From positions 19,471,866 to 19,535,865 of the forward strand of contig CM035227.1 in NCBI GenBank assembly GCA_020226215.1: a DNA stretch of 64,000 nt, written 5' to 3'. The DNA comes from Sindora glabra. Its lineage: Eukaryota; Streptophyta; Magnoliopsida; Fabales; Fabaceae. Below the pieces are notes generated by a model. It was not told where the DNA came from, did not search any database, and saw only the letters and a list, made by a program, of their open reading frames with translations. The translations under genes were made by a program, and so were the position numbers. This document shows positions 38,080 to 51,450 of this stretch, one piece after another; within the stretch, counting starts at the first letter, position 1, and each line of letters starts with the position of its first letter.

Positions 38080-38720
38080 TTGATTTTATGTTCTTTAATT
38101 TAGCTTCAAATTAGTGCTCTATTTCTTGTTTTTCTTTCCAGGGGATATAAGTTTAACTATGGGGCTTAGCTTTAATTATTTTATAAGGAAATGCTTGTGA
38201 TATTTATCTTGATTTTGCCTTCTCAATTTTATTGGAATATCAAACTTTACAGAATACATGAATAAAGATTCTTATTTATCTTATTAAGAAGGAGGTAAAA
38301 GTATAAAAACTTCAAAAGGAATAAACATGTGATTTTGAAGAATATAAGATGCTTAAGACGGCGTAAGACAATGACGAGACGGCCATCGTGATGTAAAAAA
38401 TATATACGAAAATGATGTGGTTCCTGGCAGCCACTCCAAGCAAGTGGAATACCAGAATTTTTTCACTTTAGAATAACTTTCTTTTGAAGTGGGCCAGTGG
38501 GGAATACGGTCCTCCCCACACTAATGTATTTTAAAAGTGAAAAAAAAAAAAACTCTACTCTCGTGAAATCGAAAATCTCAATATTATAATATTTTGATAA
38601 ATTTTTAAATTTTAATTACAAGGCCCAAATTACAGTGCCCTGGTACGAAACCGGGGCAACCCATCCTGTTTTCATGAATAGTTAGAACGAAGGAGAAATA
38701 GTTAGAACGAAGGAGAAATA

Positions 38721-38763
<43 letters not shown>

Positions 38764-41700
38764 ACGGTGAGATATAAAAGCCTGCAACCTGTAAGAAAAT
38801 ATAATTACACAAGTGCCTAGTATTTAAGTCTTAACCCTTGCTTTGGTTTGTGTAATTTATTCATAAGAATGTAATCTAAATAATATAATAAAAAGCTAAC
38901 GTGAGTGATAAAATAAATAATTAGAAAGAATAAAAAAAAATGATTGAAACTATGGTCACAACTATTTTTATTAATATCGCATCTTACTCAACATGAAATT
39001 TTTATATAAATTAAAATATTCTATCATCAAATAAGATAAAAATCAATATCAATATTTAGTAATTCTCATTTTATTTTTTTAAATAAATAGCCTAAAATCA
39101 TTTCATTACTTTTAATAGGATGAACTTGATTTGTTACTAAAATCAGATATGACTTATAATTTTTTTATTTTCTTATGCATTTCAATTTAGGAGAAGTTAT
39201 ACTTTATTCACTTATAATTATATTGAGTTTCACTTAATTCACATATATATTTAAGCATTACAATTTGTCTACTCGTACTTTATGTTATTTATACCTTACC
39301 CATTCAAACTGTTTCCATTCAACTTTTAAAAGAAAAAAAAATTATAACATGTGAGTCAAGTGAAATTCAATAAAATTTGATGTGGATAAAATATAATTTT
39401 CTTATACTTATATGAATTAATGTCAAGAATTCTTAACAAGAACTAAAAAATATTAGTCTTGTGTCCTTACTTTAATAACATATTTTAAACAAAAAAAAAT
39501 CTATTACAATATATGGTATGTGTAAATAAAAATAAATAAAACTATTGATGTTTATAAATAACAAAATTTGTGCATTCTATTATTGATAATTTTTAAAGCA
39601 TATAATAATAATGTATAATTTATAGATTTAAATTAAGAAAATAGGGATAATATAATTTTTTAATCTCAATTACTAATTATGAATATTAATTCACATAAAT
39701 ATAAAAATTTATAACTTAATCCTTTATAATTTTTTTGAATTCACTTAACTAACTTGTTATTAAAGTATTTCATTAAAAATTTGACAAAAAAAGTTCAAAT
39801 GGGAAAAACTGTTAATATTAGAAAGTATAGGTATGTAATTATAGGTTAAATAAAAATTAACAAATTACATAAATATCCTTTCTATTAATGGGTTACTACA
39901 AGTAATTTTATTTTATAACTATAAGCTTAGCTGGATCTTATTTCTACTAAAATGTTTATGGATATGATATACAGAACAAAGAAGCAAAAGACATGAACAA
40001 CTCAGGCTAGGTTCGAAATGTTAAGAGATAGTACAAAGTTTACAAGGAAAATGAAAAATATTTCATTCAATTAGGGAGTGGTTGTACTCTGCTCAAATTT
40101 AAAAATTAAACTCTTAAATTATATAAAATTTGAAATTAAATTTATTATTTTATTGAATTACTTAATTTTTTAAATAAAAATTACAATATTATTATATTTT
40201 GATTTATGGTGTAATTCCTCACATATAAATAAAACTATTGATTTATAGAGAGAAGCAATAAGAAACGAAATAGAAAAATCCAATTTCCATTTTTTATTAA
40301 ATTGGAGCAATGAACAATTTATTTCTCTAATGCGAATTATAGAAACACAATGGAGAAAACAAAGATGAAATAGAATGGAGAAATAAAACAAGAAATGGAG
40401 TTTAGGGGACGAAAGGAATAAAGAATGACGAGCAAATCAAAGCTCAGAATCATTGCACCAAAAGCAGGTCTAGGTTTTGATTCTTCATTTGATTTTGTTG
40501 TTGTCACATACACCAGCTGCTTCGATAGTTAAACTTAGTTTGGATTTTTTCCTTTATAACTTCGACTTTAAGTCATGGACAAAATAGAATAAAGTGAAAC
40601 AGTTAAGCATTATGAGTGAGGGTATATGTGACTAAAAAATCAAAGTTCATATTTGGAGCAATTCGTCAAAATTGCAGAGACATAGAAATTACACACCCTA
40701 TCTTTGGTTTCCATAGCATTTTCATTCTATATGATCAATTAGATTACACATTATAGTTCTTAAAATCTGAGCCTTCCATTCCTAACACACACAAAAGCAC
40801 AGCAGATTCTAAAGTTACAGACGTCGTATCACAGCTTAAAATCAAAGACTTCCGTTCCTAGAAAGATATAACAGCAAAAACTCCAAATTCGCAAATTTAA
40901 GATGGAGATGCAAATTAAAATCACTATTAATGATCGAGGACTGTAAAAATGCAATCTCAAAGCAATTGCATGAAATGATATATTATGAAGAATTCTTTCA
41001 CAAAAGATATGAATCCTTGTACTAATCAACCTGTAAAATATGGACAAGTGGCTGAGAAGCCACTTGCTACATTTAGCCTTTTCTTGTTTACTCGTTTTTA
41101 TCTTCTGAAAGAATGAAAAAATTATATGTTGTGCTCATATTTTTCTGTGACCCAAGCTGGAAAATACAGTACACTTTTCTTGCCCAAACCTCAAAAGTAA
41201 AAGCTTTAATGGATGTATTTAATAAATAGCTGTTGTTAAATAAGAGTGTGTAAATTAATTATTCTTCAACCTTTGAAAAATTAAAAATTATTATCTTAAA
41301 TTTTAAAAAAAATTGAAATTAATATGCATAATTTATTTACTCCATTTTATTAAATTGTATTTTTTTATAAAATTTTTAAACAATAATCAAAATATTATAG
41401 TATATTAACTTTTAATTATTTTTTCGTACATAATTTTTATATTATATAATTAATAAAAATTAAATTATATATAAAAAATTTAATTAAATACTTGTGTATG
41501 AGATGCAAACTTGTTATTTCTTCATAATATTTTACTTAGTAGTGTATTCCATGGTAAAAATATAATAATATTATTTTTATATTAATTCACACGTCACTCA
41601 TTTATATGACTTCCCTTTATTTTATTTTTGGGTAGAATTTTACTTGGATTTCTTTTATAATTAATTGTGCTGGTTGAGTTTAAAAAGAATATGAATAACA

Positions 41701-42403
41701 TGACCAGCAAAACAGGTATGTGAGTCTGCGTTCATAACCATGGATTAAAATTGAAATTGAAAAAGAATCTAAGGGACGAAAATGAGACACATGCCCAAGG
41801 TGTATATACCTTGAATTTTACTTAAGATATGTTAGTCTTGGCCTCAGTATATTACAATTTATCTCTTCTAAAATTAAGTTTTTTATTATAATTTTAATTT
41901 GTATTAATATTAATTAATGACACTTAAAAAGAAATAAAAAGAATAAATTAAAGTATTAAAACAATTGACATATTTCTCACATTTCGAATTTCTAGGCATG
42001 CAAACTTTTAGAGGGCGTAGAGGAATACTAAAAATATAATCTTTTTTTAAAATATATATATATATATATTGAAGCAGGGAATGAGAGTGAAATATTTCAA
42101 TGGAGGAGATCTTATAATTAAGAGGAAGTGTACACAGCGTACACTGCAATGTGGAGGGGATTTGCCTTAAAAATAATAATATTAAGTATCTGATTTTCTA
42201 TCAATAAAAGAAATCAAATACAAGTTCATGCCTAAAAGAAATTACATTCAATAACATTTAAATTTTAAATCTAACATGTGCAATCTTAATTCAATTTTAA
42301 TCATTCTGGGACTTACAAGTTATATTCGTTTACACATTCAATTTATTTTATTAAATCAATAGACTGCAGCTTAAATAGATTAATTTAAAAAAATTTCTAA
42401 CAA
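38080..42403. other. AT-rich intergenic DNA, no gene recognised
   Basis: Contains the 20-bp duplication and dinucleotide repeat at 38681-38762. A perfect 9-bp inverted repeat (CAAGTGGCT ... AGCCACTTG, 41045-41066) with a 4-base loop is also present. Short frames only. Confidence 0.5.
38681..38762. repeat. 20-bp perfect tandem duplication then (TG)10(AG)11
   Basis: GTTAGAACGAAGGAGAAATA occurs at 38681-38700 and again at 38701-38720, directly followed by TG and AG dinucleotide arrays. Confidence 0.97.
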
Positions 42404-43000
42404 ATGATCGGTGGAGATGGCAAGATATAATAATTTAAAAATAGCTAACATCGCTTGGAGGTTTTAGAAGTTGAACAATTTTGAGAGGGATATTTTATTA
42501 AAAAAAAATGAAGATAAGTATTACAAGAAAATGTAGAGAGAAGTTTGCCATCTTGTCTTGTTAGAATCTAGTGCTTTTGTGTGTGTACGCAGTGGGATTA
42601 GCATCCCTCGGCTTCTTCTTTATTAATTTCATTTAATTCGAAAGAGAAAGAAACGCAATTCTTTAATTTTAAAATTAAATATGTTTTGATGAGATTTATT
42701 ATTTTAGTATAAAAATTTATATTTTCCCATTTTTAAATTTGAGCTCTAAATTTTCTTGAAGAAATAAATTATATACATATCATGCACTTGTTGAATTACA
42801 ATTATACACAACTGTGTCTATATGGCAGATATTTATAAAATTGAATACTTCGTACTGTAATGCATGAGCATTAACAGAATACATAATTGTATAAACCTTC
42901 ATTAAAAATGGTTATAAAATACATTTTGCAAATAATTATTTTAATTTTAAAATCAAAAATACGTGTGACTTCCACTCTGAATAAAGTGAGACAAAATGGA
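42404..43000. repeat. Dispersed repeat, copy 3, with extended similarity
   Basis: 42404-42591 matches the ~190-bp repeat at 12724 and 13531. 42780-42930 then matches 13352-13490 (CACTTGTTGA, GTGTCTATATG, ATACATAATTGTA, CCTTCATTAAAAAT). The colinearity suggests a segment of over 1 kb was duplicated. Confidence 0.65.
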
Positions 43001-43681
43001 GCTGTATTCTCGTTTGTGAGGTGAATATTTATATATAGAATAATATTATGAAAATTTCCACTTTCAAAAGAGATTGATTATTTTTATTATTAGGAATTAA
43101 AATTAAAAATAATTTAATATATTAAAAATAATTTAATAATAAAAATACTTAACATCTCAAAAAAAATAAAAATTTCCGTGCCGCTAACATTATACATATT
43201 CATATATTAAAAATTTATTTAGAGGATTTTGAAGTAAGATAGCACTTTAAGGACCACATTCTTACGAGAGGGAGGGGAGTCAGATGACCCGCACAATGAA
43301 TTGACATGCGTGCTGTTGTCATCGACCGGCTAATCATGCCAAGTCCGGTCGAGACTGTGGGCCCCTCTACTCAAACCTTTTAAATTTATTACAGTTTGTC
43401 CCGTGTTTATTTTTTGAAAATGAATAGGCATGTGTGTTTGTTCTTAATTCTATTGGGTACAAAGGATTAATTGATCTGCGAACGGTCATAACTGCACCTT
43501 TCGCAAGTAATATAAATACCACTGACCAATTTCTAAAAAAATATATATTATATATTAATTATGATGCACCCTATTTCTTATTATGATAACCATTATTTTT
43601 ATAACCTATTAAATGTCAATTTATCATTATGAATAATATACTACAGTGAATCAATCCCGCACAATTAGTACAAAACATTAA

Positions 43682-43753
<72 letters not shown>

Positions 43754-45258
43754 TATTATTATATCGAGAAAAACTATCAAATTTTTTTATTTTTTATATT
43801 TTTATAATTTCTATAATTTCTTTTCCTAATTTACTGAATTTTATAATTTTCTTGTATTTTCTTTTTTCTTTAAAATAATCTCTCTAATTTCTTTTTCTTA
43901 TTTATTACATTTTCATAGTCTTTATAATAACCACACTTAATTTGCATTAGTAATATTGATTACATTCATAATCTCTACTCTATTTATAAATTTTATTTTG
44001 AAAAGTAATACGTCTTAATTCATTCACATCAATAATATTTATATTTATAATATTATTATGATCATTTTTACATTGTGTCAATGACTTTTAAAAATAACGA
44101 AGACAAATTTTTTCACATGAATTATTTTTTAAAACTTGAGTTGGGTGTCAGCTCTAGCATTAATTTTTTTTTCAATTATATAGTTTTGTTATCATTCTTT
44201 ATTTAGTAGTAGTTGTTAACTTATTGACTATTGTGGAATTTAAAAGAATCTCCTAATATTAGATATTTTTATTTTCTAATAGTGCAAATATTCATTTGTT
44301 CTCCAATTTCCAAGTTTCACTTTTCCTTACTTTTTTGATGTGAGATTCTCAATTTCTCTGATAATTTATTTTATGATCTCTTCATTTTTTTTCTTTTTAG
44401 ATATAACTTCTATATAATATCACACTTTTCATTCTTCCATGTTTTAGAATATTAAATCAATTTGTATTCTTTTTTTAATCAAATTTTCAATCTTTTATAT
44501 TTTTTCTTTCTTATCTCATTTTCTCTATGATTTTTTTAAAAAATTTTAAATACATTTCATGTTTTTTAATGATGATATGGGGGATTTTGTTTGATTCAAT
44601 TGATGAGATAATTCTTTTTCTTTTTTGTTTATGTATATAGAATTTGAAGCTTTTTCCTTATTATTTCACTCTCTCCAAGTTAATATTTTTATTAAGTTTT
44701 TAGCATATTTTATATTTTAGTTTATTTTTTTCTAAATTTTTCACATAATTTTACTCAACAAATTTTATTAAAGTAGAGTTGTAAGCAAAAGTTGGAACAT
44801 TATTTTTGTGTTTCTTGTTTCTAGGTGTGATCTTGAAATTAAATTTTCATCGGGTGATGCTTTTTTATTGTGGCAAAAAAAAATGACTCTAGAAGAGGGA
44901 AGATTACGAGGAAGAAAACAAGTTACATAAAGATATTTTGATTTTTGCTCGTTGATAATATTTTCCTCAAATAAAGATTGTATTTTTATTGATATTCCTT
45001 ATACTTCAAAAGATTTGAGCCTTTCCATAATTCTCAAAGAAGAATCAAAGAGCTTTCAATTAATTTATTATTTAATAAATAATTTTCATTCTATCAATTT
45101 AAAATGATGAGAGGTTGACATTTTAAAATATTTTATTCTCATTTTACACATAAAAGGTCACTATTACTTATATTTGATAGAATCTTATTCCTATTCACAT
45201 TTTTACCCCTTATCATTTATTTATTTTTTATAGTATACTTGTCTATCTTTTTAGAGGT
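43001..45258. other. AT-rich intergenic DNA with a (TA)n tract
   Basis: Long TA microsatellite at 43685-43749. 43260-43380 is a GC-richer island (GACCGGCTAATCATGCC, GTCCGGTCGAGAC) with no recognisable gene. The rest is T-rich. Confidence 0.5.
43685..43749. repeat. (TA)n microsatellite, about 32 units
   Basis: Uninterrupted TA dinucleotides. Confidence 0.97.
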
Positions 45259-45668
45259 CATTTGATTCGGATAGGAAATAACTTCCTATAAGAAATTGAA
45301 CTTTTAAAAAAATAACTTAATATATGAATTTTATAATAAATACTTAAAGTTGTTTAATTGATATATAGGAAATAACACTCTCTAAGAAATAATTTCTTGT
45401 ATTTTGTTTAGTTCAATTTTGAATATCTTAGAAAGTATTAATAAAATGATTATTATATTTTTAGTATTATTATAACATAAATTAAAAAATTTTAGTTATC
45501 ATTAATTAAATTAAATGAAGATAATTTTATAATTATATTTATAAATAAAACAGAAAATAAAACTTACCTAAGGGAGGCAAATAAGTAACTTCCCATGATT
45601 TGTGGGAAGTAGGATTTCCGAAAAAAATTTATTTCTTCTAATTTGTTATACATTGACAAACCAAATAA
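45259..45668. mobile_element. Possible MITE
   Basis: The left boundary CATTTGATTCGGATAGG and right boundary CATTGACAAACCAAATAA are imperfect inverted repeats built on ATTTGRTTYG. A similar GTCATTTGRTWTGC start occurs at about 35717 and 63427 in the duplicated segments. No target duplication was recognised. Confidence 0.35.
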
Positions 45669-45740
45669 TTCACCTCTTTCCTATTTATTAGAAAATAAAG
45701 CTTCTTATACTATTGAGGCAAATCAAACAACTTCTTAATA

Positions 45741-46216
45741 TCATATTGCTGGCAGCAAATATGCATTAACGAATGCTGCCATTGCTGCAAGTTCTTGGTT
45801 TCCGTTGACGATTCCGCTACCGTGGTCGTCAACTTTGTTGAGGGCTGATAAATCTTTGAGGCGGGAGAAATAGTGTTCACTTTTTTTTTTTTTTTTTTGA
45901 AAATTTGCTTAATCTCTTCCTTATCCAGAACACCATCTCTGTAAGTATCTGCCATTTTAAGAAGCTCACAAATTTACGTTTCTATAATCAAGATCGAATT
46001 TTCCGAGTTCTTTCTCCCCATTAAGCATTTCGTCACCGTCGAGGTCACAAGACTTGAGAGCTGAAGAGGCTTTGACATCGGGGAAATGCTCCTCCTTCTT
46101 TCTGAAAAACTGCATAATCTCTTCCTCATCCAGACAACTATCTCTATTGATGTCTGTCATTTCAAGAAGCTCAAGAATTTGCCTTACTTTTTTATACGTA
46201 ACCCAAAATTTGTCAT
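45741..46216 (-). pseudogene. EF-hand copies e and f: doubled two-EF-hand unit (four EF-hands)
   Basis: Unit A starts at ATG 46216 (MTNFGLRIKK, like MTISIGTKTK of the intact gene). It shifts frame in an A-run, then reads VRQILELLEMTDINRDSCLDEEE (loop 1, Gly6 replaced by Ser), FPDVKASSALKS, loop 2 DLDGDEMLNGEKE, and KFDLDY to a TAA near 45981. After ~20 bp unit B continues in register with a second set: CELLKMADTYRDG, loop DTYRDGVLDKEE, KQIFKK, then an 18-base A run (T run 45881-45898 on the plus strand) that breaks the frame. Beyond it the text resumes as EHYFSRLKDLSALNKV, loop DDHGSGIVNGNQE, ending LLPAI and TGA at 45741. In both second loops Lys or Gln sits at position 12 and Glu at 13. It is inferred to be a tandem or four-hand gene, now dead. 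Confidence 0.8.
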
Positions 46217-46225
46217 TTCTACGAA

Positions 46226-46570
46226 GCCTCAAACTCAAATAATTCACTATATTTCTTTCCTTTCTTTCACCTTACCTGCCTTGGTTGATTAATTCATTAA
46301 GGTTTCTTTATACTTCCATTTCTTATTTTATGAATTTGATTCTCTCAAGTTCTTAATTAAAAATATCAATTTTAATTTTTATAAATTTAAGATCATAATA
46401 CCTCTAGAACTATGTTGAGATCTCTCAAAAGATTAAACCATAAATTAAAATATTAACCATTTTCAATTTATCGTAAAGGCTAAAATTAATATTTTTAATA
46501 TTTGTTAAAATAGGTAGGAGCTTCCATTCTAATTCACTTGTCAAGAGAATAAACAATTCCCCGTCCTCTT
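46226..46570. repeat. Third, shorter copy of the EF-hand upstream duplication
   Basis: It matches 34848-35190 and ~62565-62910 (shared ATTAATTCATTAAGGTTTCTT, TCTCAAAAGATTAAAC, AATTTATC, CTTGTCAAGAGAATAAACAA). Here it lies directly upstream of the doubled EF-hand relic, whereas the other copies have ~600 bp in between. Confidence 0.8.
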
Positions 46571-47020
46571 ACAATAAAATTATTCAAATGTTATAAACTT
46601 AATGGATTTAAAATTTAAAATTTAGTACTTAACTTTAACACTAAATTTTTTAGTATTATCAAATACATCCTTCAATTAACTAAAGATTTAACTGAAGGAT
46701 AATAGAATAAGGGGATTACTAGCCTCCATAACCATACGTGAAGATTAGCAATCTCTATTCTTTCAAATAAACAAAAAAATTATACTATAAATTTAAAGAT
46801 AATAAAGTACTAAAGGATATTAAATTTAATTTGCCACTATAATTAACAACTTCAATTAATGAGTGTTTTTATCGTAAGATAAAAAAATAGAGGAGTTGAT
46901 TTAAATATTTTAAATTAATATTTTTCATTTTAATTATTTATTTATCATTTAGTATTTTTATTATTACTAAATTTGTAGTATATTTTTTATCCAAATAAAA
47001 AGTGTAGGCGACCTTAAACA

Positions 47021-47782
47021 AGGATGAAGCTAAGATTTTGTGCTTTGGGGGCAAAATTTTAGGTTACAAAAAATATTATTATTTAAATTAAAAATAAATA
47101 ATTATAATTTTTATTTACTTTTAAATTTTTATGTATTAGCAAATCCAATATTTTAAACCAAATAATTATTATTGTACCTCATAAAATTAGTTTGAAAGAT
47201 TAGATGGATAAAAGTTAAGGTAGAAATCATAGATTTAAAATGAATTAATATTTTTCATATTATAACAATAACTATCATTAAAATTTTTATTAAAAAGTCA
47301 TCTAAAAAATAAAATGTAAAAAAGATAAATAATTTAGTGAAAATTTTACGTACTTTGCTTAAAAATTGTAAAGTATAAGTATATATAATTTAAGAATAAG
47401 AATAATCATGATTTCAGGAACATATATAATATATGGAAAAGATAGTATTTTTATATATTCATGTCAAAATTCATATATAACAAGACTTTTAATTATAATT
47501 TTCATGTTATCAATTATACAATATATTTAAACATAATTTTAAAATTACTCTTATAAATTAATAATTGTTAAAAAATTTACTTGTAATTCAATATGATAAA
47601 AATATAAGTAATTTGCATTCAATACTCTAATAATTTAAAAGAGAAATTTTGATTTAAATTTCGTTTGAAAAAATCAACATTAAAATTTAGAGGAACAAAA
47701 GTTATAATATATACACATATATATAATGAAATCTTGTTGCTTTGGAGGTGGAGACCCCCAAAGTTACAAGTAGCTGCATCCT
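47021..47782. mobile_element. Candidate 762-bp terminal-inverted-repeat element
   Basis: The left end AGGATGAAGCTA (47021-47032) is the inverse complement, with one mismatch, of TAGCTGCATCCT (47771-47782). TTTGGGGG follows on both arms. No coding frame and no clear target duplication. Confidence 0.4.
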
Positions 47783-48152
47783 GGCCTCCATAAATTTTGT
47801 TTGTGAAACACATACTTAATTATTGCTTTGGATTTTTTTGGAACGATGAGAAGAGCAGGAAGTGTTGAAATGAAAAGTGAGCTGAAATTTTCCAAAAAGA
47901 AAAACAAGCGGGGAGCTGAAATTCATTTGCAGTTGGTCAGAGACAAACGTAAAACAGGGAAAGACGGAAAATTAGGCTTAAAACTTACGTAGGCCTTGGT
48001 CCCCAAAGAAGTTTTCATCTCAAAACTACGATGAAGACTTGGGGAACTCGACTTAATTAAGTTCCAAATACACCCATAATAATGTTCAAGCTTGAATTCG
48101 ACAATATTGAATGAAATTGAGTTTGAGCTCAAGTTTATTGAGTCTAAAAAGT

Positions 48153-48182
48153 TCGAGCTCGAGCTCGAGCTCGAGCTCGAAC
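48153..48182. repeat. (GAGCTC)n hexanucleotide array
   Basis: About five head-to-tail GAGCTC units, each itself palindromic. They sit in a wider block (48090-48560) full of degenerate TTCAAGCTTGA/GAGTTCAAA words. Confidence 0.9.
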
Positions 48183-49139
48183 TCAATTCAAACATGAGTT
48201 TAATTGAACTTATTCAAACTTAAATGAGTTTTAAATTTCTTACTTCAAATTCTAATTGAGCCTAAGTATTTGAATTCAAGTTCGAACTGAAGTTATATTC
48301 GATCTTAAATAAACTTAAATAGATTTATACAAGCCTATAATAGTTTAGTAAATTTTTTATATTTATATTATATACAATATAAAAAATATATATTATATAC
48401 TAAACTTGTTTCGTGAACAACTCAAATTGAATAATAAAAACTTCATGCTCAACTTGTTTAAATTCGAGCTCTAACTCAATTTTTTATGAATCAATTTCAA
48501 ATTACTCATGAATAACTCAACTTGTTTATACCACTACGTAATACTTGTTTACAAATAGGTTACCATGTTCTTGCATAAAGCTTTTACATCATCATCAATT
48601 TTCATATTAATTTCTTCAACAAGTTATAAATAGAAATTATTTTTTTAATGTCGTGAACATGTGTTTATCAAAGATTATCACTAAAAAAAAATTAACACTT
48701 ATGCCACAATTTGATTGTGACACAAGATCAAAATTTTTGTGGTTATGCTATTTAACCACAAAAATACTGATTGAGTGATCCTGTGGCACATGTAATAAGC
48801 ATGGCAAGGAAATTATCACAAAAAAAAAGAAATTGTAGTATAAATGATTTTTTTGACCACAAGTTCACTTGTGGCTAATAAATTCTTATAGCCACAAGTA
48901 CAAATATAACAAGAAAGGCATATCTATGCCTAGTAACTCATATTAACATGAATAAAATCGTTGCAAAATATAAATAAAATTGTTATAAAAATTAATGTAA
49001 TTAGCTAAAATAATTTTTATATATGCAAATTAAATTGATTATCTAGCAATTTAATTAGATATTATCTTATCATTTTATTTGCACATTTACTAAAATCTGT
49101 TAATATTTTTTACTTATATCAAGTTAAAATAAATCGTTG

Positions 49140-49240
49140 AAACTCTATTTATCTAGAAATTGCAATTTGCATTTATGGGGAATTGAACATAAATCTCCAA
49201 ATTGAGGAATAACATGTCTTACCATTACGCTACTTTGTTT
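49140..49240 (-). other. tRNA-like segment inside the CACTA element
   Basis: The minus strand has TAGCGTAATGGTAAGAC (A-box-like) and then TGTTCAATTCCCC (B-box-like) at tRNA-like spacing. It could be a decayed tRNA-derived SINE piece. No full cloverleaf was built. Confidence 0.25.
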
Positions 49241-50241
49241 CTTTAGCATTATAATACAATATATTTTATATAAAGTTTTAATTGACTAGTTGACATAAAA
49301 ATTAAAACTACACTCCTATAACACTAATTATATAATAATAAAATATTACATGAATATATATAATAAAAATACACTAATGCTAAAATATTTTATAATTTTA
49401 TTTTAAAAATTATTTTTTATAAACTAAATTCCTATTGTTTCCTTATTAATTTTGTTTATATCAAATTTATTCTTTACAAATATCTTATATCAATTTTATC
49501 TCTCATAAATAATTAATTAATTAATTTTTTTATTTTATTAATATTTTTATTAATTATTATTAATTGATTTATTACAAAATAAAAATAAAATTTTTACATC
49601 TTTCAAGTAATTTTTTATTATTTTCTAAAATTCCTTCAATAAAGATTGAATTATGTGAAATAAATATTCATATAAATTATAACTTTGAACTATTATGTAT
49701 ATTTAAATTTTAATTAGTTTTAAATTTTTATTTATAATACATATTTTTATCATCCACAAATCTATGTTAAATCATTTGAACATTCACAAATTTTTTGTAT
49801 TAATCTCATCTCTCATATGTTATTTATATTTAATTTTTATCCTTTCATTTATCAAGTCATTAACCTATCAATAAAATTATAAATGAATAGACCAAATTAA
49901 TTGAATTACTATTTAAAAAAAGAAATTAATACAAAATATCTATTAGAAATGAAATTAATATAATTGGAATTAATAAGGGATGAAAATGAAAATTTAGACT
50001 ATTTTATATATATCACTCTCTTAAATATAATTTACTTAAAATTTTTAATATAGTAATTTAATTATTATTAAATTATACATAAATTTACATAATTATTGTT
50101 TTCAATTTTTTTAATGAAAGTTTTGTTAATATTACGGTATTGAATGTAAAACTTATTATTACATATTCTATAATAAAACTTGTTATAACTTATTCCTCAA
50201 ATTATGCTATTTATATATAATATAATAATTTTAATACTTTC

Positions 50242-50290
<49 letters not shown>

Positions 50291-51072
50291 TTTTTTATTA
50301 ACACATTTTTTAATTATAATGTGATGTGATACAAAATAAAATTTTTATAATATTTTATACCTTGAATAATTTTTTTAATCAATATTTTAAAAATTGAACT
50401 AAATAACAAACTAAAAAAATTTATATATATGTATTATATATATGTTAATCTTATTAATTTTTAATTTTATTATGTATAGAATTTAAAGTCATTGAATAAT
50501 TATATAATACAATCTTTAATATATTATAATATTTATTTTATTGATGTATATTAATTTTATTATATAAATTTAATTGATGAAAAGTTAAATAATTATTTAT
50601 TATTTAAAAAATAGTTACATTCTAATAAATATTAAATTTGGTATACATGTAAATAAAAATACTTAAGAGCTTAATAATTGAACTCTTTCTCATATGTCTT
50701 AAGGTTTGAGGTTCAACTCCTATTTCAATTATTTTAAGAAAAATAATAAAAGTACATAAATATGCAATTTATGGATAGTTATATCTTTTTACATACATTT
50801 TATGAATTAACTAATTAAAAATATTATGTTCTATAACTTTTTTATTTTGGTTGATTAGGGCTACTTAATTAATCAATTGATGAATTAATTATTTACTAAA
50901 CATTCATAATATATAAATATTTACATTTTTTATTATCTACTATTATTGTCTACCATATTACATCATGTTGCACTTATTATAAATAATTTTTTTATATGTA
51001 TAGTCATCAAAAATGATATATTTGACTATGATTTTATTCATAGAATTAATTTATGACATAAGCAAAACTTTG

Positions 51073-51450
51073 CTACAAATAAATTTTTTGACTTATATGA
51101 TAGAATAAGTGATACTTTATTCCAAGAAATGCGTACTTGTAACTTAATTTATGACATAAATGATATTTTACTATAGGAAATATGTTCTCATAACTTAGTT
51201 TATGGCACAAGTAATATTTTACTACAAATAAAAAAATTTTATTATATAAGTGATACTTTGTCATAAGGAATATGTTCCCATAGCTTAGTTTTGTAGTATA
51301 AGTAATATTGTAGCACAGATAAAGTTTTTCCATAGTGCAAGTGATATTTTACTAGGAAGATTATGTTCCCGTAACTTAGTTCGTGACATAAGTGATATTT
51401 TGGCATAGGTAAAGTTTTTCCATGGCACAAATTTTTTAATTTTTTAGATA
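51073..51450. repeat. Subterminal tandem array of the CACTA element, ~60-bp period
   Basis: Imperfect units such as CATAACTTAGTTTATGACATA, then AGTGATATTTTACTA and GGAAATATGTTC, recur about six times. The periodic open frames here (for example YHLCHKLSYGN repeats) come from the array and are not genes. Confidence 0.8.

Larger units (their letters stand above)
46571..48678. other. AT-rich intergenic DNA with a TIR-bounded block
   Basis: 47021-47782 is a candidate inverted-repeat element. The frame at 47923-48195 on the minus strand is inflated by a GAGCTC array (poly-Ser). No gene is recognised. Confidence 0.5.

Noticed and set aside
38605..38787. Minus-strand frame with Ser-Leu and Thr-His repeats
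   Set aside because: Translation of the AG/TG dinucleotide repeat.
41045..41066. Perfect 9-bp hairpin (stem CAAGTGGCT, loop of 4)
   Set aside because: No gene, terminator context or repeat copies around it; expected by chance in 64 kb.
47923..48195. Minus-strand 90-codon frame with a poly-Ser start
   Set aside because: The Ser run is the GAGCTC array; the remainder shows no motif, though an unannotated exon ending near a GTAAGT cannot be excluded.
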